From contig NW_014577076.1 of assembly GCF_000485595.1 (NCBI RefSeq), positions 666,563 through 710,913 on the forward strand: 44,351 nucleotides of DNA, written 5' to 3'. Each line of letters opens with the position of its first letter. Positions within the stretch are counted from its first letter, which is position 1. Under the pieces are notes generated by a model. That model saw only the letters and a list, made by a program, of their open reading frames with translations. It was not told where the DNA came from and ran no database searches. Below, in pieces: positions 22,921 to 33,244 of this stretch. The DNA is from Priapulus caudatus (Eukaryota; Priapulida; Priapulimorpha; Priapulimorphida; Priapulidae). The position numbers and the translations under genes are program-made.

Positions 22921-23818
22921 GCGTGCGTGCGTGCGTGTCTATCTACCTGTCTGTCTGTCTGACCGTCCGTCCGTCCGTCCGTCTACCTATCCATCCATCC
23001 ATCCATCCATCCATCCATCCATCCATCCATCCATCCATCCAATCCATCCATCCATCCATCACATCCATCCTCCATCCATCCATCCATCATCCATCCATCC
23101 ATCCACCCACTAATCCATCTACCTACCGATCCAGTCTGTCTGCCTACCGACCTGTCTACCTACACACCTACACACCTACCTAGTACCTACCTACCTACCT
23201 ACCTAACTACCTACACACCTACCTTATCCTACCTACCTACCTACCTACCTACCTTACCTACCTACCTACCTACCTCGTTACCTACCTAACTACCTACAAC
23301 ACCTACCTACTACCTACCTACCTACTACCTACCACCTACTAGCCTACCTACCACTAGCCTACCTACCTACTACCTACCTACCTACCTACCCTGACCTACC
23401 TACCCTACCTAGCTATCCCTACTTACTAGCCTACCTACCTTACTCACCTACTCTACCTACCTACCTATCCTAACCTAGTCCTTACCTCCTATCCTACCTT
23501 ACCTACCTACCTACCTACCTACCTACCTACTTACCTACCTACCTACCTAGCTACCTACTTACCTACCTACCTACCTACTGACCTGCCTACCTACCTACCT
23601 ACCTACCTACACACCTACTTACCTACCTACCTACCTAGCTACCTACTTACCTACCTACCTACCTACTGACCTGCCTACCTACCTACCTACCTACCTACAC
23701 ACCTACTTACCTACCTACCTACCTAGCTAGCTACCTACCTAGCTAGCTACCTACCTACCTACCTACTGACCTACCTACCTACGCACCTACTTACCTACCT
23801 ACCTACCTACCTAGTCGC
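22921..23818. repeat. Compound tetranucleotide satellite: GTGC, CTGT, CCGT, ATCC, CTAC
   Basis: Successive blocks drift in unit: GTGC (about 22922-22938), CTGT (22947-22960), CCGT (22962-22983), ATCC (22989-23110), then about 650 bases of CTAC/CTAC-derived repeat to 23812. Within the CTAC block an 88-base higher-order unit (ending CTACTGACCTGCC at about 23577 and 23665) is duplicated. Unit 23220-23500 is irregular with single-base losses. The Ile/His/Pro/Ser frames (IHPSIHPS) are translations of the repeat. Confidence 0.95.
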
Positions 23819-25175
23819 ACATTCGTGCACTCTCACACACACGCCCTCTCTCGCCTCTGTTTCCTTCTCTACCCTTCTCTCTCGCTCTCTCTTTCTATCC
23901 CCCTCTCTCCTACGCTCTTTCGGCGAGGCGCGGCGAGGCGAAACTTTGCGAAGTGTGAACAGGGCGGGTACACACCGATGCTTTCATCATGTCGCCGCCG
24001 CACTTTGATGGCGACCCGCTGTCGCCGCGGCGATGCCGCCACCGCGCCGCGTGTTCTCCACGCGTCCTTCACGCGTGACGCGTGATGTCTGTGACGATGC
24101 AAGGCTAGATGTGCCCCGCTCGATGTCAGCCGACGCGTGGCCACTACTGTACATTACTGCCTGCCGCGCGCATCCGGAGGGACGACATAGAGGCTGCAGT
24201 AGCAGTAGGCAGGCGGCTGTGCATGTAGCAGCGTTCGAGCAAATGTAGAGGGGGTATGTGTGGAGGGGAAATCGACCACGAGACTAATCACCTGCTGGGC
24301 AAGGCTGCCCAGGTAGGCTAAGTGGGCTCCGTGATTAATTGGTATCGGCGTCGCGCAGGTAAATAATTATGCGCTCGCGTGAGATGGACAGTGTTGAACC
24401 TTGTCTCTCTCTCTCTATCTCTCCCTCCCCCCTCTCTCTCTCTCTCTTGAATTTCAGATCGTGGGCGCATAAACAGTTTCAGTCACGCGCGCATATTGGA
24501 TGCCGCATTGCAGTTTAGCATCACGTTGCATTACGTTACAGCATGACATTTTCACCAGAGAAGTGCGAGTGTTACTTGGCTTCACACTATTGTGGCACGT
24601 GTCTGTCGAAATTGCATACAGCGTCTCGTTAGCTGGTCGAACGCTTTCGCGAAAGCCCTTTCAAATATTTACATCAGTATTAGAAATCAATTATATATCG
24701 ATATACATGTAAGAACTTCTGACGACGCGTTGAGTTATAACACAAAGTATTGCAATGAAGTTTTCGCCAAAAGTTGGATGCATATATATTGCACTATTAC
24801 GCTAAAAGCCTCTGGATGCGAAGCTTTTTTCGAAATATTATCGACCAATTTTTCCGCATGCGAAGCATTCATGATATATATGTGTGGGCACTGTGAAACA
24901 TGTTCATCTAAGTGGTGGAATATACGTATTTTCATTCCATGACCGTCATTTGCGTGTGATCCCACAACCGTACATACTGGTTCTATAAGTGTTAATTTGA
25001 CGGCCGTATTTACTCGTACATTTAACTTCAAACACTGCTACCAGTAATGCTGACTGTATGTTTGAACTACAGCCAAATTTGCTTCCATACATTGTATTCT
25101 CGCAACGAAATGATACGTTTCTCTCTCCAAAATTGCTGGTTTTAACTGTGCTCATCCATAGAAAACACACTTGTA
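23819..25175. other. Intronic DNA, no recognised gene
   Basis: A CT-rich tail (23830-23915) precedes a GC-rich patch (23920-24130) rich in GCCGCCG and CGCGTGACGCGTG words, then CT tracts at 24402-24450. A plus-strand frame at 24592-24942 (116 codons, Cys-rich near its end) has no motif I can name. I consider it unproven. Confidence 0.35.
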
Positions 25176-25441
25176 TAGGCAGTGATGCTCTCTACTACAC
25201 ATGCTTCTATACGCTGTGACCCTGTCTACTAAACATACTCAAATAGGCAGTGATCCTCTACTACACATGCTTCTATACGCTGTGACCCTGTCTACTACAT
25301 ATACTCAAATAGGCAGTGATCCTCTACTATACATGCTTCTATACGCTGTGACCCTGTCTACTAAACATACTCAATTAGGCAGTGATCCTCTAATACGCAT
25401 GCTTGTAGACGCTGTGACGCTTTCTACTAAACATGCTCATA
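25176..25441. repeat. 66-bp tandem repeat (two related 33-bp halves), four copies
   Basis: Units of 66 bases run ACATGCTTCTATACGCTGTG, ACCCTGTCTACTA, then AACATACTCAAATAGGCAGTG, ATCCTCTACTAC. The two 33-base halves are themselves related. Since 66 is a multiple of 3 the plus-strand frame stays open and encodes a repeated 22-residue string (MLLYAVTLSTKHTQIGSDPL). Copies decay at both edges, and fainter related words continue to about 25600. Confidence 0.9.
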
Positions 25442-26212
25442 TATATAGTCATTGACGATTCTTGTTAATCATGTTGGTATTAGCTGTGTCCCTTCAGATT
25501 GCACATTCTTGTATAATTTCTGTCTCTCCCATGCTCTTGTCAACTATGTTCGTCCATCCTACATATGATCTTATAAGCTGTCAACCTGGCAAGCAGAAAT
25601 TCAGTCTGCACAGCAGGGATTGAGTTGGGTCTCGTGTACAGTCTATCCTTACCACGGCACAAACTGTACCTTACCGATCCATCGTGTCGGTCAGCTTCAG
25701 TTAAAGATGAGAGTCCTCGATGATGCGTTAATGAGTCACTGAGACACTGAAGCTATCCCTGATCATCATCTACAGTAGGCAGTCTTGCTGAGTGCACTGC
25801 TGCGAAGCTACCGCAGACCCCGGCCGTCGCTACGGCTGTAGGCGCTGCGGGACTCGGATTGCCAGCCACTATATGTGTGCGAGTCATAAATCATGCAAAA
25901 CATCAATCTCGACTGCAAGTGACCTTTGCGACGTAGAAAATGTGAAGCACAACATGGTTCTCCTCCTATACACCTAGGTGCCGTGGCGTAGGCGTCTGCT
26001 TTTAACAAATAATCCGGTGGTTTCTTTGCTAGAGGAATTGCTTCTGCATGACTGGTCTGCTATAAAACTAAAACGTTGGTAATGAAGTAAAATGGTTCAA
26101 GTTGGCTGGCTTTGCTATTTTATACGTGCTCCAGTGTCAGGATTTAAACTGCAGTGCACGCTCAGTTAAACACAGATGCGCACATATATACGAACACATT
26201 GCATGCGTACAT
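25442..26212. other. Intronic DNA, no recognised gene
   Basis: Decaying edge of the 66-bp repeat, then unassigned sequence. The 61- to 66-codon frames near 25792-26008 overlap on opposite strands and show no motif. Confidence 0.4.
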
Positions 26213-26292
26213 GAACACACACAACGGCGTACAGGAACACACAACGGCGTACAGGAACACACAACGGCGTACAGGAACAAACAACGGCGTAC
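26213..26292. repeat. 20-bp minisatellite, four copies
   Basis: GAACACACAACGGCGTACAG is repeated four times head to tail with one C-to-A change in the last copy. Confidence 0.95.
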
Positions 26293-26778
26293 TTATTGCA
26301 ACACATTCCATGCACGCACGCAGGTACGTAGACGCGGGTTTGTGTGCACTCGAGTCAACCGGGAACATCAATGTGCATACCAAGCTCACAAAATTGGAGA
26401 GAATTTCCCGCGCAATTTGTCACATTCACAGATAATTTGATCATTTTTTCCCTCCACATTACTTTCGGACAATTGGCTGAATGTCTTCATTGCCCGAGGC
26501 GACTTCGCGTGGCCAAGATTATCGAATTATACTTTGGCTCAATAGATGCTAGGGTTTGCTAGAAACTTTGCTGCATAAATCCATACTCGTGCTCTCTATC
26601 AGCTATTATTACGAGGACCCCAGCACGACGGATTCTTTAACCTTTGATTTACACAGCATGTAAGCACTCATCGATGGAGCAACGCGAGTGTTAACGTAAC
26701 CATAATATTTTTTACAAACTTAGCTCGTTTTGGGGTAGTGCGAGACATGCTAGTATGGCTGACAGGGTCTATGTCCCC
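26293..26778. other. Intronic DNA, no recognised gene
   Basis: No repeat or conserved frame seen. Confidence 0.4.
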
Positions 26779-27009
26779 CAGGGTACTGCCGGAACATACC
26801 CTGGGTACGGTCTGGTATACCGGAACGTACCCTGGTACTATCTAATATGCCGGACCGTACCTCGCCTACTCCACTAACGAGTCTAGGGAGTCGCCTACGC
26901 CTACTCCCTAACCCTAACCCTAACCCTAACCCTAACCCTAACCCTAACCCTTAACCTAACCATATTGGCATATCAAATAGTGACTAGGGTACGTTCCGGC
27001 AGTACCCTG
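26779..27009. mobile_element. Foldback MITE with a telomere-repeat loop
   Basis: The left end CAGGGTACTGCCGGAACATA (26779) is answered in inverse by the right end TACGTTCCGGCAGTACCCTG (27009). Homology extends inward: CCGGAACGTACCCTGGTACT-ATCTAATATGCC on the left matches the inverse of GGCATATCAAATAGTGACTAGGGTACGTTCCGG on the right. The left arm carries an extra tandem copy of its tip. The loop holds about nine CCCTAA units (26906-26961). The right tip is the last base before the assembly gap, so no target duplication can be checked. CAGGG tips are seen on hAT elements but the superfamily is unproven. Confidence 0.65.
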
Positions 27010-27800
27010 NNNNNNNNNNNNNNNNNNNNNNNNNNNNNNNNNNNNNNNNNNNNNNNNNNNNNNNNNNNNNNNNNNNNNNNNNNNNNNNNNNNNNNNNNNN
27101 NNNNNNNNNNNNNNNNNNNNNNNNNNNNNNNNNNNNNNNNNNNNNNNNNNNNNNNNNNNNNNNNNNNNNNNNNNNNNNNNNNNNNNNNNNNNNNNNNNNN
27201 NNNNNNNNNNNNNNNNNNNNNNNNNNNNNNNNNNNNNNNNNNNNNNNNNNNNNNNNNNNNNNNNNNNNNNNNNNNNNNNNNNNNNNNNNNNNNNNNNNNN
27301 NNNNNNNNNNNNNNNNNNNNNNNNNNNNNNNNNNNNNNNNNNNNNNNNNNNNNNNNNNNNNNNNNNNNNNNNNNNNNNNNNNNNNNNNNNNNNNNNNNNN
27401 NNNNNNNNNNNNNNNNNNNNNNNNNNNNNNNNNNNNNNNNNNNNNNNNNNNNNNNNNNNNNNNNNNNNNNNNNNNNNNNNNNNNNNNNNNNNNNNNNNNN
27501 NNNNNNNNNNNNNNNNNNNNNNNNNNNNNNNNNNNNNNNNNNNNNNNNNNNNNNNNNNNNNNNNNNNNNNNNNNNNNNNNNNNNNNNNNNNNNNNNNNNN
27601 NNNNNNNNNNNNNNNNNNNNNNNNNNNNNNNNNNNNNNNNNNNNNNNNNNNNNNNNNNNNNNNNNNNNNNNNNNNNNNNNNNNNNNNNNNNNNNNNNNNN
27701 NNNNNNNNNNNNNNNNNNNNNNNNNNNNNNNNNNNNNNNNNNNNNNNNNNNNNNNNNNNNNNNNNNNNNNNNNNNNNNNNNNNNNNNNNNNNNNNNNNNN
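27010..27800. other. Assembly gap (791 Ns)
   Basis: A run of N. The long reading frame across it is meaningless. The contig to the right starts in the middle of a TAGCTCACC-type element. Confidence 1.
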
Positions 27801-28323
27801 TCAGTTCAGGTTCAACGGATTTTGCTCATTTTTGGTATGTGAATGAATAAGGGCTAGGGGTTTTGCAAATTAGGTAGGGTTTGGCAATTATATAGCATAT
27901 TATATAGACACGCAGATAACAAACAGTCTGTACGTCACACTCGTCTGGTTTGTTTTACAAGATTTCATTGACAATATCTTTAATGCAAAATTCCTGCTAT
28001 GAAAATATTATGATTTATACTATTAATAATTATTATTATATTATTATTATTACGATATAATGATTTATGCTAAGAAACATCAAAGCGGGTATAGCGCCAT
28101 CTACCGTCACAAATTGTGGTTCATTTTTGTTTATAAATTATTTATAATTCATATATAATATTATTTATTATTTTCACATAAAAAATTACATATAATTATC
28201 AAGAGTATATAATAGGAGTTCTCCCATATATACTCTTCGTTTCTATAATGTACGTCGATGGTTGCTCAATTAAAACTGACTTCTTCTCACTCACTCATTT
28301 GTGTTCTTTTTTGTGGTGAGCTA
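27801..28323. mobile_element. TAGCTCACC element, copy A (5' part lost in the gap)
   Basis: Starts at the gap edge with TCAGTTCAGGTTCAACGGAT and runs to GGTGAGCTA at 28315-28323. It matches the inner and right parts of three other copies in the window (29123, 31512, 33245). A full copy begins TAGCTCACCTTGACATCGTC and ends TTTTGTGGTGAGCTA, giving 9-base inverted ends, and contains a GTCC/GTCCGT microsatellite near its left end. There is no coding capacity. It lies in the intron directly before the third kinesin exon. Confidence 0.8.
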
Positions 28324-28591
28324 CAGTGTCCTTTACACTTTTATTCAGTGCGCGGGCCGTGCGTCGTGTATGTGTGACTAACCCCCCTCCCCCCCATCCC
28401 TCTCCCGACTTCCACTCCCTAGCTGCTACATAAGTAGACGAGACGTATACAAGGTGCGCTAAGTGTATAAGGTAGTTGTGCTGTGTCTACTCGGCTGTAT
28501 ATAACTCGTGCATATTACGCGACCACTCGGATGTTTGACAACTGCCCTCCCATTAGTGATACGTTGGTTGATTATTTTTTCTCTTGCTCAG
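28324..28591. other. Intron end before the third kinesin exon
   Basis: Unique sequence with a C-run (28383-28398) and the acceptor TTTTTTCTCTTGCTCAG at 28575-28591, a good polypyrimidine tract. Confidence 0.7.
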
Positions 28592-28775
28592 GCTCTGGCA
28601 AGTCATATTCGATGATGGGAAATGCAGACAACAAGGGCATCATTCCAAGGATATGCGACAGCCTCTTTGAAAGTATTGCTGCTAACAAGGATGATCCCAA
28701 CCTTCGTTACAATGTAGAAGTGTCATACATGGAGATTTATAATGAAAAAGTCAGGGACCTTTTAGATCCCAATAG
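28592..28775 (+). CDS. Kinesin-3 (KIF13-like) motor exon: P-loop GSGKS to DLLDPN
   Basis: A 184-base exon between CTTGCTCAG and GTAGGT. The first two bases complete the Gly begun in the previous exon, giving GSGKSYSMMGNADNKGIIPR, then ICDSLFESIAANKDDPNLRY, NVEVSYMEIYNEKVRDLL and DPN. GxxxxGKS is the ATP-binding P-loop; SYMEIYNEKVRDLLDP is the strand and helix typical of KIF13/KIF1 motors. The length and both boundaries match the equivalent KIF13 exon as I know it. It ends in phase 2 (AG), which the exon at 38716 completes to Ser. Flanked on both sides by copies of one transposon; a damaged second copy lies at 32655-32869. Confidence 0.95.
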
Positions 28776-29122
28776 GTAGGTACAGCTATTGTGATGAATG
28801 CTAGTATCATATCGTATATGAGCCACTGTGGTGTGTAAAAGAATGGGTAGTGGGCGAAAGGAAATAATGTTTACTTTTTAATTAATAAGGTAGATTGACG
28901 GGACCTTGCAAACGAACGCGTATACAATTTGCTTGCTTTTTTCAATCTTCACTATTTCTTTGTCTTTCTGTCTTTCTGCCTCTGTCTGTCTGTCTGTCTG
29001 TCTGTCTTCCTTTTTTCTTTTTTTCTCTTGCATGCACTTCGCTCGCTCTCTCTGCTTTCTGCTCTCGCTCTCTTCCATACCAATTTGACAGTTCTTTCCT
29101 AAATAGTTTATCCCCTGTTTTT
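28776..29122. other. Intron after the third kinesin exon
   Basis: Unique sequence with a CTGT/CTTT pyrimidine tract (28970-29080). The Leu/Ser/Cys-rich frames over it are low complexity. Confidence 0.6.
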
Positions 29123-29725
29123 TAGCTCACCTTGACATCGTCAAGCTGAGCTATTGCCATGGGTCGTCGTTCGTCGTACGTCCGTCTGTCCGTCCGTCCG
29201 TCCGTTCGTCAACATTTGGCTACCGTCAACGATAACTCAGGAACCGTTAGACCCACATGTTTGAAATTGGGTATAGTTGTTACTGCTATGCTCCCATATT
29301 AAACGTCCTATTTTGGAGCACGCCAGTCGACGTACTTTCGAGCCACGGCAATTTTTTGGCAAAAATGGGAATTGCCATTAGTCAGAACAGGTTCAACGGA
29401 TTTTGCTCATTTTTGGTATGTGAATGAATAAGGGCTAGAGGTTTTGATATTTAAAAAAATTATGCAAATTAGGTAGGGTTTGGCAATTATATAGCATATT
29501 ATATAGACACGCAGATAACAAACAGTCTGTGGTGTCACACTCGTCTGGTTCGTTTTACAAGATTTCATTGAAAATATCTTTAATGCAAAATTCCTGCTAT
29601 GAACATATTATGATTTATACTATTATTATTATATTATTATTATTATGATATAATGATTTATGCTAAGAAACATCAAAGCGGGTATAGCGCCATCTACCGT
29701 CACAAATTGTGATTCATTTTTGTTT
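29123..29725. mobile_element. TAGCTCACC element, copy B (right part missing)
   Basis: Begins TAGCTCACCTTGACATCGTC and follows copy A closely to TTCATTTTTGTTTA, where similarity stops and Harbinger-like sequence starts. A complete version of the same copy is present at 33245-34182 in the noisy duplicate. The expected remainder of the element does not follow the Harbinger sequence, so this is not a simple insertion. Confidence 0.8.
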
Positions 29726-31511
29726 AAGCTAGCGCGCTGCGCGTATACAGGGCGCATACAGAGTGCAATCAGTGCATACAGAGCGTATACAGGGCGCACA
29801 TGTTAAAAAATCCAACGAATGCACAGCGTGTTGCTAGCGCGCTGCGCGTATACAGGGCGCACATGTTAAAAAATCCAACGAATGCACAGCGTGTTGCTAG
29901 CGCACGGAACGAATGGTCCGCGCATGCACCGTGCATTCAACGCACAGCCAGCGAACGGCAGCGGTTATGCATGCTGTGACAATGAGCTTGACGGTCTCGG
30001 GCTGCTGATGCATCGTGCTCAGGAGAACTTGGAAACGATTGGCCAGAATTCCGAAGGCATTTTCTACGATCGTCCTGGCTCGGGAAAGCCGGTAGTTCAA
30101 GATGCGCTCTGGCCGCGTCATACCCAGGAGGCTGTATGGCTTCATTATGTTGGGTCGTAGGGCGAAGGCATCATTGCCGACGAAGAAGTAGGGAAGCCTA
30201 GACTACCATCTTCAACGCATTCATTCAGCTCAGAGGCATTGTAGATCTGAACGTTTGATGCTGATCCCATACCGCCGATGTCTGCCCAGATGAACTTGTA
30301 ATCAGCATCCACAAGCGCCATGAGGACAACGGAGTAGAACCCTTTGTAGTTGTAGTATAGGGAACCACTGCTTGGAGGACACTTGCAGTTGACGTGCTTG
30401 CCATAAAGTGCACCACAGGTATGGGGGAAGTTCCACCTCTCTATGAACTTGTCAGATGTGGCACGCCATTCGTCAGGAGTGGTGGGACACTTCATCACCT
30501 CATCCTTGTATTCATCGATGATGGCGTGGCACACTTCTGGGATGAGCAGGGATATGGTGTTGTGAGGCACCCTCCACCCATAGGACATTGAGTGATACTT
30601 GGTCCCAGAGGCAAGATACCGCAGAGTGAGGGCAAGCTTCAGGCCAGGGTCGAGGGCCTCTCTGTAGGTTGTATTCTGCTTGGTGATACTCGGACCCCTT
30701 CTGGTTAGCAGCTCGTCGAACATCTTGGGGGGCATCCGCATGAAGTTCTTGAAGGCTGCCTGGTCTTCGTTACAGAGTTCAACAAGTAGCTGGTCATACA
30801 GGCCAAACTGTCATCGCCTACTGATCCACGGTCGGACCCAGAACCTCCGTTGACCTCTTCTCTTTCTTCTTCTCCTGATGACATGGACTTGGTGAAGTGC
30901 CAGTTCCATGAGGTTCTGCTGATGTTGGAGAACCGCGATTTCGTATTGTAGTCGCAGCCTGTCGGGATCCTCCATCTTCTGAGGTGGTTCTTCTAGACAC
31001 GATCAGCAGGAACCTCTGTCATCACCCATGAGGGTCAAAGGAGAAGTGATGATGAGGAGTAGGGGCGGGACCCGTTTATATACCACATGGCTACACGCTG
31101 CATACACGCTAGGAATACGCTAGAAGAACGCTGGGCGCGCTACAGACTCGTTCAGCACTCGTTCAGCACGCCCATATTCGCTGCATGTTCGCTGGACGTG
31201 CGTTAGAAGCACGCTAGGTGTGCGCTACGTGTTCGCTACACCTCAGCCGACGAACATACAACGAATACCCAGCGTGTGTCCCGCGTGTGTCTGGCATTGG
31301 TCCAGTGCTCTCTGCGCGTGTCTGGCGTCCTTCTGGCGTGTACATTCATGCGTCGAGCTCCACGCACATTTTTGGGCATGTACAAAAATCCCGACGCACA
31401 CAGCGAATGACAACTAATGCATAGCACTGGTCCAGCGCACTCGACGAACGAGTAACGAATGCTGACGCACACCCAGCGAAAGACAACGCACTGGCCAAAA
31501 TTGCAAATTTT
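29726..31511 (-). mobile_element. PIF/Harbinger element with a degenerate transposase
   Basis: About 1.8 kb. It contains a minus-strand HARBI1-like transposase (29897-30975), a TATATAAA promoter candidate near 31075 on the minus strand, and dense ACGC/GCGT-type words in both flanks (29730-29930, 31080-31500), as in the deleted element at 11178. The left flank contains a tandem duplication of a unit GCTAGCGCGCTGCGCGTATA through GCACAGCGTGTT (about 29728-29900). I could not find a convincing pair of terminal inverted repeats, and both ends abut copies of the TAGCTCACC element, so the exact boundaries are uncertain. Confidence 0.7.
29897..30975 (-). pseudogene. HARBI1-like transposase, inactivated
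   Basis: The frame starts at the ATG complementary to 30973-30975 (MEDPDRLRLQYE), passes the arginine run and RRFWVRPWISRR, meets a TGA at 30811-30813, and continues in the same frame as QFGLYDQLLVELCNED and MRMPPKMFDELL. The DDE nuclease part (DDE_Tnp_4 family) follows. Near 30185-30197 a one-base loss shifts frame: FVGNDAFALRPN and RTIVENAFGILANRF continue in another phase. Two conserved acids look replaced: GALDGKH reads GALYGKH (Tyr codon at 30403-30405), and the Asp normally in the GSxSD block is Asn (30253-30255). The C-terminus diverges after LIVTACI. This is a dead DNA transposase gene. Confidence 0.85.
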
Positions 31512-32324
31512 TAGCTCACCTTGACATCGTCAATTAAGCTGAGCTATTGCCATGGGTCGTCGTCCGTCGTACGTCCGTCCATCCGTTCGTCCGTCAACAT
31601 TTGGCTACGGTCAATGATAACTCAGGAACCGTTTGACCCACATGTTTGAAATTGGGTATAGTTGTTACTGCTATGCTCCCATATTAAACGTCCTATTTTG
31701 GAGCACGCCAGTCGATGTACTTTCGAGCCACGGCAATTTTTTGCCAAAAATGGGAATTGCCATTAGTCAGTTCAGGTTCAACGGATTTTGCTCATTTTTG
31801 GTATGTGAATGAATAAGGGCTAGGGGTTTTGCAAATTAGGTAGGGTTTGGCAATTATATAGCATATTATATAGACACGCAGATAACAAACAGTCTGTACG
31901 TCACACTCGTCTGGTTTGTTTTACAAGATTTCATTGACAATATCTTTAATGCAAAAATTCCTGTCTATGAAAATATTATCGATTTATACTATTAATCAAT
32001 TATTATATAGTAATTATTATTACGATACTAATGATTTATGCTAAGAAACATCAAAGCGGCGTATACGCATCGCTACCGTCACGAAAATTGGGTTCATTAA
32101 TTGTTTATAAATTCACTTATAATAATTCATAATATAATATATTATTTTATTAGTTCACATAAAACATTACAGCCATAATAAAAAAGAGTAAAGATAATAA
32201 GGGATGTTCTCCATAATGGATAACATCTTCAGTTTCTATACCATCGTACGCCTCGATGTTGCGCACCTAAAAGCTTGACTTCTTCTCCCCACGAAGTCCA
32301 TTTGTGTTCTTTTTGTGGTGAGCT
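31512..32324. mobile_element. TAGCTCACC element, copy A' (duplicate of A)
   Basis: Begins TAGCTCACCTTGACATCGTC right after the Harbinger sequence and, from 31768 on, repeats the sequence of copy A almost exactly until about 31950. From there it accumulates small insertions to its end AGCTA at 32324. It supplies the left part of A that the gap at 27010-27800 hides. Confidence 0.75.
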
Positions 32325-33244
32325 AAGCAGGTGGTCATTTGACACTTTTCTCCATTCGCCAAGTGCGCCAGGTGCCGTGACGTCGTGTCAGTGCCACTAA
32401 CCGCCCCTCGCCCCCCCATCCTCTCCCGCACTTCCACTCCCTAGCTGCTACATAAGTAGACCCAGACGAGACGTAGTAGCGAGCAGGTGACGCTAAGTGT
32501 ATCAAGGTAGTTGTGCTGTGTCGTAAGCGCGGCTCACTGATATATACACTCGTGCATATTATCGGATACGGCGAACCACATCGGGCGGATGTCTTGACAA
32601 GACGCCCTCCCATAAGTGTAAACGTTGGTTGGAATGTATTTTTCTCTTGCTCAGGAGCCTGGCAAGTCATATCGATGATGGGAGAATGCAGACAACAAGG
32701 GCATCATCCAAAGGATTATGCGACAGCCTCTTTGTGAAAGTAATTGTCTGCTAACAGCGAAGGGATTGAGTCGTCCTATATACCCACGTTCGTCTATTCA
32801 AATGTAGTACAACGTGTAATACATGGAGATTTAGTAATGAAAAGTCAGGGACCTTTTAGATCCCAATAGGTAGGTACAGCTCTTGTGCATGAATGCTAGT
32901 ATCATATCGTATATGAGGCCACTGTGGTGTGCTAAAAGAATGGCGTAGTGGGCGAAAGGAAAATAAAGTTTACAATTGTTTAATTATAAGGAGATTGACG
33001 GACCGTTGCAAAACAAGAACGGCGTATACAAATTTCCTTGCTTTTTTCAATCTTCACTATTTTCTTTGATCTTTCTGTCTTTCTGCCTCTATGTCTCGTC
33101 TTGTCTGTCTAGTCTGTCTTCCCTTTTCTTTTTCTCTTGCATGCACCTTCGCGGTATCGCCTCTCTGTTTCTCCTCTCGCGCTCTCTTCCATACCAATTT
33201 TGAACAAGTTCTTTGCCTAAATAGTTTTATCCCCTGCTATTTTT
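32325..33244. repeat. Noisy duplicate of 28324-29122 (intron, exon, intron)
   Basis: Follows the order of the first copy: C-run (32401-32417), CCACTCCCTAGCTGCTACAT, acceptor, exon, donor, CTGT pyrimidine tract, then the next TAGCTCACC element. It is about 920 bases against 800 in the clean copy, the excess being small insertions. Confidence 0.75.
32655..32869 (+). pseudogene. Noisy duplicate of the third kinesin exon
   Basis: Matches the exon at 28592-28775 from the acceptor (CTCTTGCTCAG) through GGCAAGTCATAT, ATGCAGACAACAAGGGCATC and CAGGGACCTTTTAGATCCCA to the donor GTAGGTACAGCT. It is 215 bases instead of 184, with scattered single-base insertions and losses and a scrambled middle (32760-32815). 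The frame is broken many times, yet intron flanks and both splice sites are kept. Error-like indels spread evenly over exon and intron point to uncorrected sequence rather than a decaying gene copy. Confidence 0.8.

Noticed and set aside
24592-24942. 116-codon Cys-containing frame
   Set aside because: No recognised domain; the opposite strand is open as well and there is no splice or promoter support.
25176-26292. CRISPR-like arrays
   Set aside because: The 66-bp and 20-bp repeats are directly abutting with no variable spacers, in a eukaryotic intron.
26965-27846. 293-codon frame
   Set aside because: Runs through the N gap; no sequence information.
32655-32869. A second, mutually exclusive kinesin exon
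   Set aside because: Frame broken many times and noise is the same in flanking intron; fits sequence error better than alternative splicing.
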